From positions 1 through 26,611 of the IMG/VR virus record IMGVR_UViG_3300031576_000254: a stretch of 26,611 nt of DNA. The stretch is one strand, 5' to 3'. Origin of the DNA: a virus. Numbering within the stretch: position 1 is the first letter of the stretch; every line of letters begins with the position of its first letter. The notes under the pieces are model-generated. The model was not told where the DNA came from. It did no database searches and was given only the letters and a program-made list of their open reading frames with translations. A program made the translations under genes and the position numbers. Shown piece by piece: positions 7,045-15,600 of this stretch.

Positions 7045-7058
7045 ATCGGCGTACTCTA

Positions 7059-7439
7059 TTAGTTCTTACTAATCAACCTCTTTGCGAGGCCTGCGAACAG
7101 ACTCTTCTTTGGCACAATCTCGGGCGGTGTCAAAGTGGAAGTCTTCGACCGCTCTTCCTCTACCACGCGCTGCGTCATGAGCCAGTCCTCACCCTCAAGG
7201 AGTTCCATGCTTACGACCAGCGAGGGCCGAATGTTCGTCACCGCTACGGGCCCCGGTGCTCGCGCCAGCTGCTCTTGCCCCCATCCACGGCGCGTGTCTA
7301 TCTTCATTGTGAGAAGAGTTTCGTCCTGCTGATCACCGGCGTCGGCCAGGATGATATCGATCAGCTGGGCCTTGAAGTGTCCCTTACGCTTGTGGTGTAC
7401 AGCATACACCTTGTTTAGTTCTAGGTCAATAGTTTTCAT
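7059..7439 (-). CDS. 126-residue protein of unknown function in the fibre cluster
   Basis: The product begins MKTIDLELNKVYAVHHKRKG. The ATG at 7439 is preferred: GAGGA precedes it, and the gene then starts 7 nt after the LamG gene stop. A longer frame runs inside the LamG gene in another register. The N-terminal half looks like a small beta barrel that could bind or sense (KVYAVHHKRKGHFKAQLIDII, then TLLTMKIDTRRG). The C-terminus is charged, ending KSLFAGLAKRLISKN, an amphipathic basic helix. I do not recognise the family. Confidence 0.55.
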   Translation of the reverse strand: MKTIDLELNKVYAVHHKRKGHFKAQLIDIILADAGDQQDETLLTMKIDTRRGWGQEQLARAPGPVAVTNIRPSLVVSMELLEGEDWLMTQRVVEEERSKTSTLTPPEIVPKKSLFAGLAKRLISKN

Positions 7440-7446
7440 TCGATCC

Positions 7447-8235
7447 TCAATTCCAGCGTGCGGGTCTATCCCGATAGCCTGCGGCGGTTGGCTGCCCCTG
7501 TCCTCGGGGCATGTACGGCTGGCCCGCAGGTGCTCCGGCCGCAGTAAAGGCACCCTGCCAGCCATTGTCTCTAAACCAGGGCATCGCAACAGGTGCGTGG
7601 TTTGCCAAGACCGCACCCGTCACCGTCAGATGACGAACTCCACTGGTATAGTCTGGCTCTGGCGAGCCCACTCCGAACAGAGGCGCATAGAACACGATCG
7701 ACTGCGGTCTGACTCGGATCTGACTTACCCGGCTCGCTAGAGCTGCGACCTCAGCATCACTGAGAGCCACGTTCCAAATCGTCACCTCGGCAATGCGGCC
7801 ATCGAAATAGTTGGCTGGGATGCTATCCCCCTCTCGACCCACACTGATTCGGTCCGATCCAGCGGGTGTGGCGCTTGTCGTTATTGTTCCCTTGCTTCCA
7901 CCGTCAATGAATACCGCCCTCAAAGTGCCCGAGGTGGCAACCCCACAGGCATGATGCCAGGTGTCAATCGAAAAGCCGGTAGTGGTCGAAGCACTGTTTG
8001 AGCCGCCGCCTGCCACGGTACGAAAGCGGAAAGGGTCTCCGGCAACGTCTCCATTGATCCGCAGCTGCCAACTGTGGAAATTGTCTACGTCCTTGTCACC
8101 AATGTAAATCAGAGTCTCTTGAGCCGTGTTCCGATCGGGCCGAACCCAACAAGCGAATGTGAATGGATAAGCCGTGACCGGCGCACTATCGAGTTCTAGC
8201 CGGTCGAGATTCGCAGCGACAAATTCTCTCGCCAT
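7447..8235 (-). CDS. LamG / concanavalin A-like fibre protein, cassette copy A
   Basis: The 262-residue protein is mostly one jelly-roll lectin-like domain (about residues 1-175). The pattern is typical of the Laminin_G_3 type: FTFACWVRPD early, WHHACGVATSGTLRAVFIDG in the middle, and FDGRIAEVTIWNVALSDAEV with the characteristic helix late. The C-terminal tail contains GQPYMPRG and PTAAGYRDRPARWN and is shared with copy B. Such domains bind sugars on phage receptor-binding proteins. It overlaps its partner gene by one base (TGATG). The tail may be an attachment or processing signal; that is inference. Confidence 0.75.
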   Translation of the reverse strand: MAREFVAANLDRLELDSAPVTAYPFTFACWVRPDRNTAQETLIYIGDKDVDNFHSWQLRINGDVAGDPFRFRTVAGGGSNSASTTTGFSIDTWHHACGVATSGTLRAVFIDGGSKGTITTSATPAGSDRISVGREGDSIPANYFDGRIAEVTIWNVALSDAEVAALASRVSQIRVRPQSIVFYAPLFGVGSPEPDYTSGVRHLTVTGAVLANHAPVAMPWFRDNGWQGAFTAAGAPAGQPYMPRGQGQPTAAGYRDRPARWN

Positions 8236-8738
8236 CAGGCATCACTGTAACTGAGTAGTAACTCTACCACCTGAGCTGCAGCTGCCATCGTGTCGCCAGC
8301 GGCGACACCATCCCGAGCGAACAGGAATTCCACTGTTTCGCCAGCGGCAAAGTTGCCGGCCGTCAGAGAGATAATGACACGCAATCTCCTATCCGTCGCG
8401 CCTGGCGCGGCATCTGTGACCGTCACCGCCTCCTCCGTGCCCGTTTGGTCAAGCGAGTTCGCATCGTCACCGGCGACAGTCCGATAGTCGAAATCCCATA
8501 CCACGTTGCCTGTTATCGCCGTTGAGGTCCAGATGATTACAATGGTTGCCCCGCCCACGTAATTTTGGGGAACGGTGAAGGAACCATAGAGCAAATCACG
8601 GGTAGCAGTATCGAGAAATATCCAGTGGGGATGACGCCACTGATCGTTCGTCGCTTTGATACTGTACGCCTCTGGAAATACATTCCCGCTGGTGTCGGGG
8701 AGCACATTGCCTAAGATACTGATCTCGTGTGTGGCCAC
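8235..8738 (-). CDS. Beta-rich fibre-cassette protein, copy A
   Basis: The 167-residue product begins MATHEISILGNVLPDTSGN at a GTG that overlaps the preceding stop (TAGTG), with GGAGG upstream. It contains SFTVPQNYVGGATIVIIWTS and FDYRTVAGDDANSLDQTG, and a final FARDGVAAGDTMA. It aligns along its full length with the product of 9800-10306. The NYVGGA..vi.WTS core is typical of small beta-sandwich head-fibre or appendage proteins of phages, from memory. It is always paired here with a LamG gene, suggesting the two form one appendage. Confidence 0.6.
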   Translation of the reverse strand: MATHEISILGNVLPDTSGNVFPEAYSIKATNDQWRHPHWIFLDTATRDLLYGSFTVPQNYVGGATIVIIWTSTAITGNVVWDFDYRTVAGDDANSLDQTGTEEAVTVTDAAPGATDRRLRVIISLTAGNFAAGETVEFLFARDGVAAGDTMAAAAQVVELLLSYSDA

Positions 8739-8983
8739 TACTCCCTCCTAGATTTCTGCATTAGGAATCTGATGAGAAGCAATCGCTTCACAGCACCCGG
8801 TAGTACAACGGGGGAGGTAGCAGTATTGATGGCAGCATTGAGGGAAGGCCGGTTGGCTTCAAACCAATCCTCGACGGCCTGGGCCGCCGCATTGATCTGG
8901 GCCTTGGTCCAGTTAATTCCTACCTGGTCCTCAGCAGCAGCTTGCCTCAGCTCAACTAATTGATTTGGAGAGAGAATTGCCAT
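8738..8983 (-). CDS. 81-residue helical protein between the two fibre cassettes
   Basis: The ATG at 8983 lies 4 nt after the LamG copy B stop. A longer frame upstream is a shadow of that gene. The product begins MAILSPNQLVELRQAAAEDQ and is mainly helical (INWTKAQINAAAQAVEDWFE), ending in a basic LLLIRFLMQKSRRE. Phage genomes often carry such a helical protein (N-terminal SPxQ, WTKxxxNAAxQAxEDWFE) near fibre genes, from memory; its job is unknown. Only one copy is present even though the flanking cassette is duplicated. Confidence 0.6.
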   Translation of the reverse strand: MAILSPNQLVELRQAAAEDQVGINWTKAQINAAAQAVEDWFEANRPSLNAAINTATSPVVLPGAVKRLLLIRFLMQKSRRE

Positions 8984-8987
8984 GGTC

Positions 8988-9797
8988 TCAGTTCCAACGT
9001 GACGGTCTATCCCGATAACCTGCCGCAGTGGGCAGGCCCTGATGACGAGGCATGTAGGGCTGGCCTCCAGCAGGCGGTGGCGCAGTGAATGCGCCCGGCC
9101 AACCGAACACGCCGATGTAGGGCGCTGAGCAGGGTGGGCCGTCCGCCACGACCGCGCCGGTGACTGTGCCATTCTGCGCCAGGCCGCTCCAATCCTCGCC
9201 GCCGACGTTGAGCGGTAGGAACAGGCGTAGGCTGTTGGTGACGCGGCCCGGGTAATGTGCCGCGACGTTGAGTTCTTCCAGGCCCAGGATGCGTTTCCAG
9301 AACTGCATGTTGGCCAGGCGGCCATTGAGGGTGGCGGTTTGAGCGGAGATGTTGCCGACGCAGTAGCCGGTAGCCGGGGCAGCGCCGCTGCCGATGGGTG
9401 TTGTTAGCTCGGTGACGGTGACGCTTGACAGGCGCTTGTCGCTGGCGGTGTCCCAGATATACATGAGCGGGTCGTTGGCGACGGAACTGTAGTCGTAGGT
9501 CAGGGCAACACAGAACCATCGGCCCAAAGCCAGCGAATCAGTTGGCGACCTCCAGATGCCGTCGGCCGAGCCGCCGCCGGTGAAGTTGTATTGCAACTGC
9601 ATTTCGGTGTTTGTTGCGCTGGTGAGGAACCAGCGCAGGTCGGTGCTGGCCTCAGGTAGGGCGAGCAGCCGGACTGATGCCTCGCCAACGGCGGTGATGT
9701 AGAGCCAGGTAAGCATACTCATCACCGTGCCGGAGTCGAGAATGCTGGCGGTGGTGTGCTCAACTTTATCGTCCACGCCATCGAAGGAAAGGGCCAT
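8988..9797 (-). CDS. LamG / concanavalin A-like fibre protein, cassette copy B
   Basis: The 269-residue protein begins MALSFDGVDDKVEH, the usual opening of LamG domains. It continues through MSMLTWLYITA, WFCVALTYDYSS and LNGRLANMQFWKRILGLEEL. The C-terminal tail carries GQPYMPRHQG and PTAAGYRDRPSRWN, nearly identical to copy A, while the lectin domains themselves have diverged. A sugar-binding role on the receptor-binding apparatus is likely. It starts at ATG 2 nt after the preceding stop. Retention of the tail while the domain changes argues that the tail is the part fixed to a common partner. Confidence 0.75.
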   Translation of the reverse strand: MALSFDGVDDKVEHTTASILDSGTVMSMLTWLYITAVGEASVRLLALPEASTDLRWFLTSATNTEMQLQYNFTGGGSADGIWRSPTDSLALGRWFCVALTYDYSSVANDPLMYIWDTASDKRLSSVTVTELTTPIGSGAAPATGYCVGNISAQTATLNGRLANMQFWKRILGLEELNVAAHYPGRVTNSLRLFLPLNVGGEDWSGLAQNGTVTGAVVADGPPCSAPYIGVFGWPGAFTAPPPAGGQPYMPRHQGLPTAAGYRDRPSRWN

Positions 9798-9799
9798 GA

Positions 9800-10306
9800 T
9801 CAGGCGTCCACGTACTCGAACAAAAGTTGAAACAAGATCACTGCACCGACGAGCGTATCCCCTGCGTCTGCTCCATCTCGGGCAAAGAAGAACTCGACTT
9901 CTTCATCGACGGCAAAGTTGCCCGCCGTGAGCGTAATCGACGCTTCCATGCGGCGTAGGGCTGCGCCGGGCGCCGTGTCTGTAACGGTAACGCTCTCATC
10001 CTCACCCGTCTGGTCGAGACTGGTAGTATCATTTCCACCAACCGTCCGATACACAAAGTCCCACACCACATTATTGGTGATCACCGTCGAAGTCCAGACG
10101 ATCTTAAGCGCAGCGCCACCCACATAATTCTTAGGAACGGTGAAACCCCCATGCACGCCGATGCGTGTCGCCGTGTCATTGAAGATCAGCACCAGTCTGT
10201 CCCAGACATCATTGGTCGCCTTAATATCGAATTGCTCGAAAAAGCAGTTTCCGGATGTATCTGGGATGGCGGAGAAACCAAGAATCGGAATGCTGTGAGT
10301 AGCGAT
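9800..10306 (-). CDS. Beta-rich fibre-cassette protein, copy B, with an apparent ATC start
   Basis: The 168-residue reading aligns end to end with copy A at 8235-8738. From ATC at 10306-10304 it reads IATHSIPILGFSAIPDTSGN against MATHEISILGNVLPDTSGN. AGGAG lies 8 nt before the ATC. No ATG, GTG or TTG exists between the upstream TGA (10312-10310) and a GTG at 10192; starting there would discard 38 residues that match the paralogue and lacks a proper ribosome binding site. Later blocks are FTVPKNYVGGAALKIVWTS and TAGNFAVDEEVEFFFARDG. It may be a true AUC start or a weakened start; a sequence error cannot be excluded. Confidence 0.65.
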   Translation of the reverse strand: MATHSIPILGFSAIPDTSGNCFFEQFDIKATNDVWDRLVLIFNDTATRIGVHGGFTVPKNYVGGAALKIVWTSTVITNNVVWDFVYRTVGGNDTTSLDQTGEDESVTVTDTAPGAALRRMEASITLTAGNFAVDEEVEFFFARDGADAGDTLVGAVILFQLLFEYVDA

Positions 10307-10335
10307 GGTTCACTCTCCTGTTGGAAACATATACG

Positions 10336-11769
10336 CTAATTTTCCGAGCCGATCCATCCAGAGGATATGGCTCCCAGCGTAGTTTCGCTAACGACCTGCC
10401 CATTCAGGAAAAATATGTCACGCTCCGGCGTATCCTGCGGCGTTGGATTGGATACCTTCTCTACACTCAGTTCCGTGCTGTAGAAGCCCACGAACGCCGA
10501 CTGCATTTTGATTGGATGGCAGTCCATACCCGGAGTTGTGCAGGCCGGGTTCAATTGCCCGAAGCGCGTCACGAAGCCTTCGGCGGTGATGCGGCCTACT
10601 CGCGCATCCGTGTCAAACCCCGCCAGGTTGTCCCATTCACTAGGGATGTTCCCCTGTACCTCATGGATCGTGCTGGTGCTGTTATTGTAACGGCAGCCTG
10701 GGGAGGCGGCATAGTTCGCGCCGCCGTCTGCGGAGCATAGCCAGATGAATGTAAACGGGTGTGCCAAATCGTTCCAGTCAAATACCTGGTAGGTATCGCG
10801 CACCCGAAACAGCACGGCCAGCAGCGATGAGCCGGAGGGCGCGACCCGGAATGCGCTCTTGCTTGTCCAGATAGAGTTCGTGTTGGCGTTGCTACTCAAT
10901 ATGGATCCGCGGCTGGTACGGCACTTCCCCAGCTGAGGCAAAACCTTGAAACCGATACAATCCACCGAGATATACGGGCCGAGGCCGGAGGCGTAGCCGG
11001 GCAGGGGCCGGGTGGGGTAGAGCATTACGTCGCCCTGGTAGGGCACGACGACCTGGCCGTAGTCTACGTGTTGCACGACGTAGACATAGCCCTTATCGGC
11101 AGGATTGTCCGGCTTGCATTGGCGAAGAAGGGCGGCGATAGAGTGGACGCGGCCTTCCAATTCTACCGAGTAATGGCCGAAGTTGTGATACTGAATGGCG
11201 CTTGCGTCCACCGCCACCGTTCCGCTCTCGAAGCCGACCGTACACCCCTGGGCCGCGGGAATGTCCACCTGCCACTTGAAGCCGCCGTGTTTGGCGACGT
11301 TCTCGACGGGCGATGAAGGATTGGTATGCCCTACACCCACGTTGCCCAACAGGGCGTACAGAGAAAAGCCGGGGAAGGCATCGGCGACGGCTAGAGTGAA
11401 GGGCAACTCGCCGTGTTCGTGGTCGTAATGGCACCCACGTCCGCTGTCCCAGAGCGTGTGGAATAGACTGTTGTGATGGGACAAACCAGAGTCTGGACAC
11501 AGTGGGGCGCCGGGATAAGGCGCAACATGCCCGGCCGGCGTCTGCGTAACAGTGGGTAGAGCAGTCGCAGTCGGCAAAGCCGTTGCCGTGGGAGTAGGTG
11601 TGGTGGTAAATGCCGGCGTAGGCTTTTTCACCCCGGAGGCGGCATTCAGCACCCATGGCAGATACCGGTTGTGCTCAGGCGCAACAAGGGTAGAACTCGA
11701 ATTTCGGACCAGGAGCAGAACTGCCGCTGCCAATAGCCAGAAGAGCAGTCGTTTGAGATTCATATTCAT
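10336..11769 (-). CDS. Large exported protein with TPT-rich linker
   Basis: The 477-residue product opens with MNMNLKRLLFWLLAAAVLLLV, a clear signal peptide without a lipobox. YLPWVLNAASG and a threonine/proline linker (about residues 50-80, TTTPTPTATALPTATALPT) follow. The remaining 390 residues form a cysteine- and histidine-bearing domain, with GRGCHYDHEHGELPF near residue 110, which could bind metal. Exported proteins with such linkers and a YLP.VL motif remind me of Chloroflexota secretomes. No enzymatic family is recognised. It sits between the GH protein and the fibre cassettes in the same operon and is an unusual payload for a phage late region. Confidence 0.65.
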   Translation of the reverse strand: MNMNLKRLLFWLLAAAVLLLVRNSSSTLVAPEHNRYLPWVLNAASGVKKPTPAFTTTPTPTATALPTATALPTVTQTPAGHVAPYPGAPLCPDSGLSHHNSLFHTLWDSGRGCHYDHEHGELPFTLAVADAFPGFSLYALLGNVGVGHTNPSSPVENVAKHGGFKWQVDIPAAQGCTVGFESGTVAVDASAIQYHNFGHYSVELEGRVHSIAALLRQCKPDNPADKGYVYVVQHVDYGQVVVPYQGDVMLYPTRPLPGYASGLGPYISVDCIGFKVLPQLGKCRTSRGSILSSNANTNSIWTSKSAFRVAPSGSSLLAVLFRVRDTYQVFDWNDLAHPFTFIWLCSADGGANYAASPGCRYNNSTSTIHEVQGNIPSEWDNLAGFDTDARVGRITAEGFVTRFGQLNPACTTPGMDCHPIKMQSAFVGFYSTELSVEKVSNPTPQDTPERDIFFLNGQVVSETTLGAISSGWIGSEN

Positions 11770-11778
11770 GTTACTCCC

Positions 11779-12699
11779 TCATGGAATGTTGAATTTGAAT
11801 GCCGTAATATTACACAATGTAGAACCATTAGGCTGAGGCGCACAGCCCCTAAACGCCAACCTATGAAAACCTATTGAGAATTGACTCATATCGATTGTGA
11901 TTGTCCTAAAAACCTCAGTGGGATTTGCTAGACGCAGTAGCGCCGTTCCATCATACCCATTGTGGAAATCCGGATCGACGGTTACCAAACATTCTGAAAG
12001 GGGGTATGGACTATCTGAAGCACAATAGAATCGAATGGGAAAGGGTTTTCTAACTGGACGGTTGGGTACAGGGGTACCACGAATGACCGTGCGGGCGTAA
12101 TCCGCCCCGGTGTACCAAGACTTTCCCTCCAGCTGCTCTGATACCACACTATCTACGATACTCCGACCATTAGAAATTGTGGCTGTATGTCCAGAGGAAA
12201 TCAACATGTGTTTGCCATCTGGCTCGGCAACTAAGGCATGAAGCCGCCACGTTTGTCTTCCATCGTAAGGTAATAGGGTAGTATTTGCAACGATTGGAAT
12301 ACGCCACTGGCAAGTCTGTCCAATCGGACAGGTCAGTGGGGGATTGAATTCGACTAGAGCCAACTGGGCTACTCGTGTACCTATGTTTTGAGCATCGGGT
12401 ATGTCAATGTCTACAGATCCCAGCCTGCCAGGATTATTGTGCATCGTGATCAAGAACTCAAATGGTACTTGCCCACTGACTGACTGGTAAAGCGGAAAGC
12501 AGGTTGCCAAGTGAACATGCCCGAAGTCGGAGCCACCCTGACCCGGTGTTTGTATCCACCATACCTGAGTGTCGATCCATACCCGCCTGGGACGATAGCC
12601 TTCGCACGTGTCTGTATTCGGGGCAATCCGTGTAAACCCCAACATCAGAGCCGGCATCAAAACTATCATCATGATTCTAGTGATGTGGTGCAAGTTCAT
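11779..12699 (-). CDS. Exported protein of unknown function
   Basis: The 306-residue product begins MNLHHITRIMMIVLMPALML, a signal peptide, and then has a cysteine-rich extracellular-type domain. Features include QTPGQGGSDFGHVHLATCFP, PPLTCPIGQTCQWRIPIV, YCASDSPYPLSECLVTVD and RGCAPQPNGSTLCNI. These suggest several disulfides and a beta-rich fold. Its start overlaps the GH gene by ATGA, so the two are translationally coupled. It has no known catalytic motif. It probably acts outside the cytoplasm, perhaps on or at the host envelope; that is inferred from the signal peptide only. Confidence 0.65.
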   Translation of the reverse strand: MNLHHITRIMMIVLMPALMLGFTRIAPNTDTCEGYRPRRVWIDTQVWWIQTPGQGGSDFGHVHLATCFPLYQSVSGQVPFEFLITMHNNPGRLGSVDIDIPDAQNIGTRVAQLALVEFNPPLTCPIGQTCQWRIPIVANTTLLPYDGRQTWRLHALVAEPDGKHMLISSGHTATISNGRSIVDSVVSEQLEGKSWYTGADYARTVIRGTPVPNRPVRKPFPIRFYCASDSPYPLSECLVTVDPDFHNGYDGTALLRLANPTEVFRTITIDMSQFSIGFHRLAFRGCAPQPNGSTLCNITAFKFNIP

Positions 12700-15600
12700 G
12701 TGCCACTTCTCAGTAGGAACCTTATTTGGTCGAGACTGATATCGATCAGCACCATCGCCGCCGTTATTTTGTCTTGCGCTGCCTCGATAGCAGTCACCTC
12801 AGCCAAGACCTTAGTCACGTCCACTGTACTACCAGGAGGAGGAGTCTGATTGGCTGCCACGATTGCCTTCCAAGAGGCATAAGCGGAATACTTGAATGGG
12901 TCCCCGCCCGTATCCCACAGTGTGCGCGATACCAGTCCAAAGCGGCCGGCGTAGGCTGGCGGCAGGTCGCACAGCCGGTGCAGAGAGGCATACTTGATAC
13001 GGCCTCGAGACTTGATGACTAGGAACCCATCCTCGATGTGCTTCTTCTGCAAAGCCTCATCGGCCAGGTCGTTGGGTCCTGGAAGCCGCTCGCGGCCCCA
13101 CTCTGTTAGCCAGATGCTCCGAACTACGTCGGCCAGCAGCACCGAGTTGAGCAAGGGACTGTTTATGGCTACTGCCCTATTGGCCATCGAGTACGGGTGA
13201 ATGCTCCACGCCTCAAACGGTGCCGAGGTGAGTCCCCGCATTGCAGATACAAATGGCGTCGTGTTGTCTATCGACCCATAGTCGCTGAATGGTGTGCCAC
13301 AAGCCACCTGGATAGCAGGGTCGACCGACTTGACTGCTACAGTAAACAGAGGCAGCCAGTAGGCCATCTCATCTACCGTCTCCTGGACGGAACCCCACCA
13401 GGGCTCGTTACGGAAAATCCACTTCCGCACTACGTCCTTATACCGCGACACGATCTGCTTTACCTCAACTATAAAATCTGCACTGGACTTTGTTTGCCGT
13501 TGGATCTTGCCGGCCCCGGCATTCCACTGAGCCGGCACTGCCTCGAATAGAGCAGCACTAATGGGCACCCCGGCAGCGCGGAAGGCGTTCACTGTGCCAT
13601 CGATCAGTGACCAGTCCATTCCAGACTGATATGAGATCAGGTCCCAGTTGATCCCGATCTGGGCCTTACAGCCCAGGTCTTTCAAGAGAGCTACGATCTG
13701 AGGGCGCCGATCTCGTTCAAATCCAGGGCGATTGTCGTACACCTCCCAGACGGCCACGTCGACCGCCGTCTTGTCACTGCCCGTCGCCACAGGCGGAGGT
13801 GGCGGCGGAGGCGGAGGTGGTGGCGGCGGAACGTCAACTTGCACAAGTGAACAGCCATCGATGAACCAACCATTGTTCTTGAATCCCCAGCGGCTGCGCA
13901 CTTCAAAGCCCAGATCAATTAGACCACCCGCCCAGGTAAAGGCGACCTTTACCGGCGTATATGCTCCAACCGGAACTTGAACCGCATTCAACCAGCCTAC
14001 ATCTACGCTGCCCGCAAATACTCTAACCTCAGAAGACAGTGGATCACCAGGGCGCACCAGCTGCCCTGGCTGAACTTCATGCCATTGGTCAGGGAAGATC
14101 GGGACAGTCCACTCATACCGGCCAGCAGCCAGGTTTATCATCTGGCGATAGCCTGCCCCGGTCGGCCCCCACCCCTTGAACATCTTGAGTGCCTTGAGGT
14201 CAGTAGGATCATAGATCAGATGGGTTTCTGGAAAGTCGACCCCCAGAGTCACTACACGGACTTCAGGCTCGTACCAGATGTCGTCTTGTGGGATAAGTTT
14301 ACCATCCTGGGCATCAGTCCAGGTAAATAGTTCCCATCCTGGAGGCCCAAGACCGGATAGAGCTGGCGGCAGGGGTGTATAGGGAGGGCCATCCTTGAAG
14401 GAGAGATTCACAGGCCAGGTAGGTATAGCCGGAGGAGGTGGCGGCGGAGGCGGAGGAGGAGGCGGCGGAGGCGGAGGTGGTAGTGCCACACAAGTCGGGG
14501 CCATCGCCAGACCACCATTGACGAGAAGATTCGGATGACTGCGTAGGACGTAGCACTTCGTGCCCGGCGGAATCTTATCGAGCCACCAGGCAGTTCCCTC
14601 CCTGGTAATGTTGGTGAACTCGAGCCAGCACTCGCTCGGATTTTGAATGCCCGGAACGGCTCCAGTTACGATAAACCAGGCGCCACCCTGGCTATCGTCC
14701 ATAAGACCGACGTTGTTTACCCTATCCACGCCTGTGTAGACTGGCAGGGATAGGTGAGCGAGGTTATGAATAAGAACTTGTGCCATCTCGGCCTCCAGTG
14801 TTGCTACCAGATGTGATACTACCCTTGTGCCGGCGATGTCCCAGTCTCCCCACGTGCTGGCATTGCCTACGGTAAAGATCGTTGCACCCGCCACAAAGTT
14901 GTCACGGCGAAGCTGCCGATCATACCATAGAAGTTGTTCAGCGTAATATTTTTCCGGATCTCGCTCTGCGCCACGCCAGTAGGGTATTGGATCGGTGCTG
15001 CCATCCTGGCTGTTCCAGTAAGAGATCAGGTTCTTCCATGCCGCGGCCGGCATTCCTGGACAGCCGCCGCCAGCACGATCGCAGCCCAGCTCCGTGATAA
15101 GAATGGGCACCTGTAGACCCTTAGGAACCAGAAAGCCCCAATGCACCTTGCGGTAACGGAGGGTCAGCCAGCCTTCCGGGGCACCCGATAAACCCCAGGC
15201 AGCCTTATTGCCACAGTTTTCCAGTTGGTAGCCGTCGACAAACCACCAGAGCCAGGGACCCACATATTCGTGCAGGCCGAGAAAGCCACTATACAGTCGG
15301 GCAGCACTCAGCGCTGGAATGAACGCTTCCCATAGCCGCCAGTCGCCTACCTCGGGATATCCCGTGCTGAAGTTGCCGACAACACCCCGCAAGTTCATCT
15401 TGCTAAGTAACCCAAGGCGCTCCGCCTCAAACTCTCCGTACCACCGCATTGCCTCAATGGCACCTGGCGTGTTAGGAGAACCAAAAGATTGCTCGTTCGG
15501 TCCCTCCCAAATTTTGATCGAGGGGTTGGCGGTGTACTCCGGTGCTTGACGCCCGACAAATAATTGTGCTGCCTGGGCTGGCGTCAAGCCCCGTGCGCGG

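Noticed and set aside
7059-7616. Longer start for the 126-residue gene
   Set aside because: The extension is a shadow of the LamG gene; ATG 7439 has its own ribosome binding site.
8738-9325. Longer start for the 81-residue gene
   Set aside because: The extension is a shadow of LamG copy B; ATG 8983 begins 4 nt after that gene's stop.
10221-10403. 60-codon minus frame overlapping the ATC-start gene
   Set aside because: It runs through the end of the exported-protein gene and the start of the cassette gene in the wrong register; the paralogue alignment supports the other frame.
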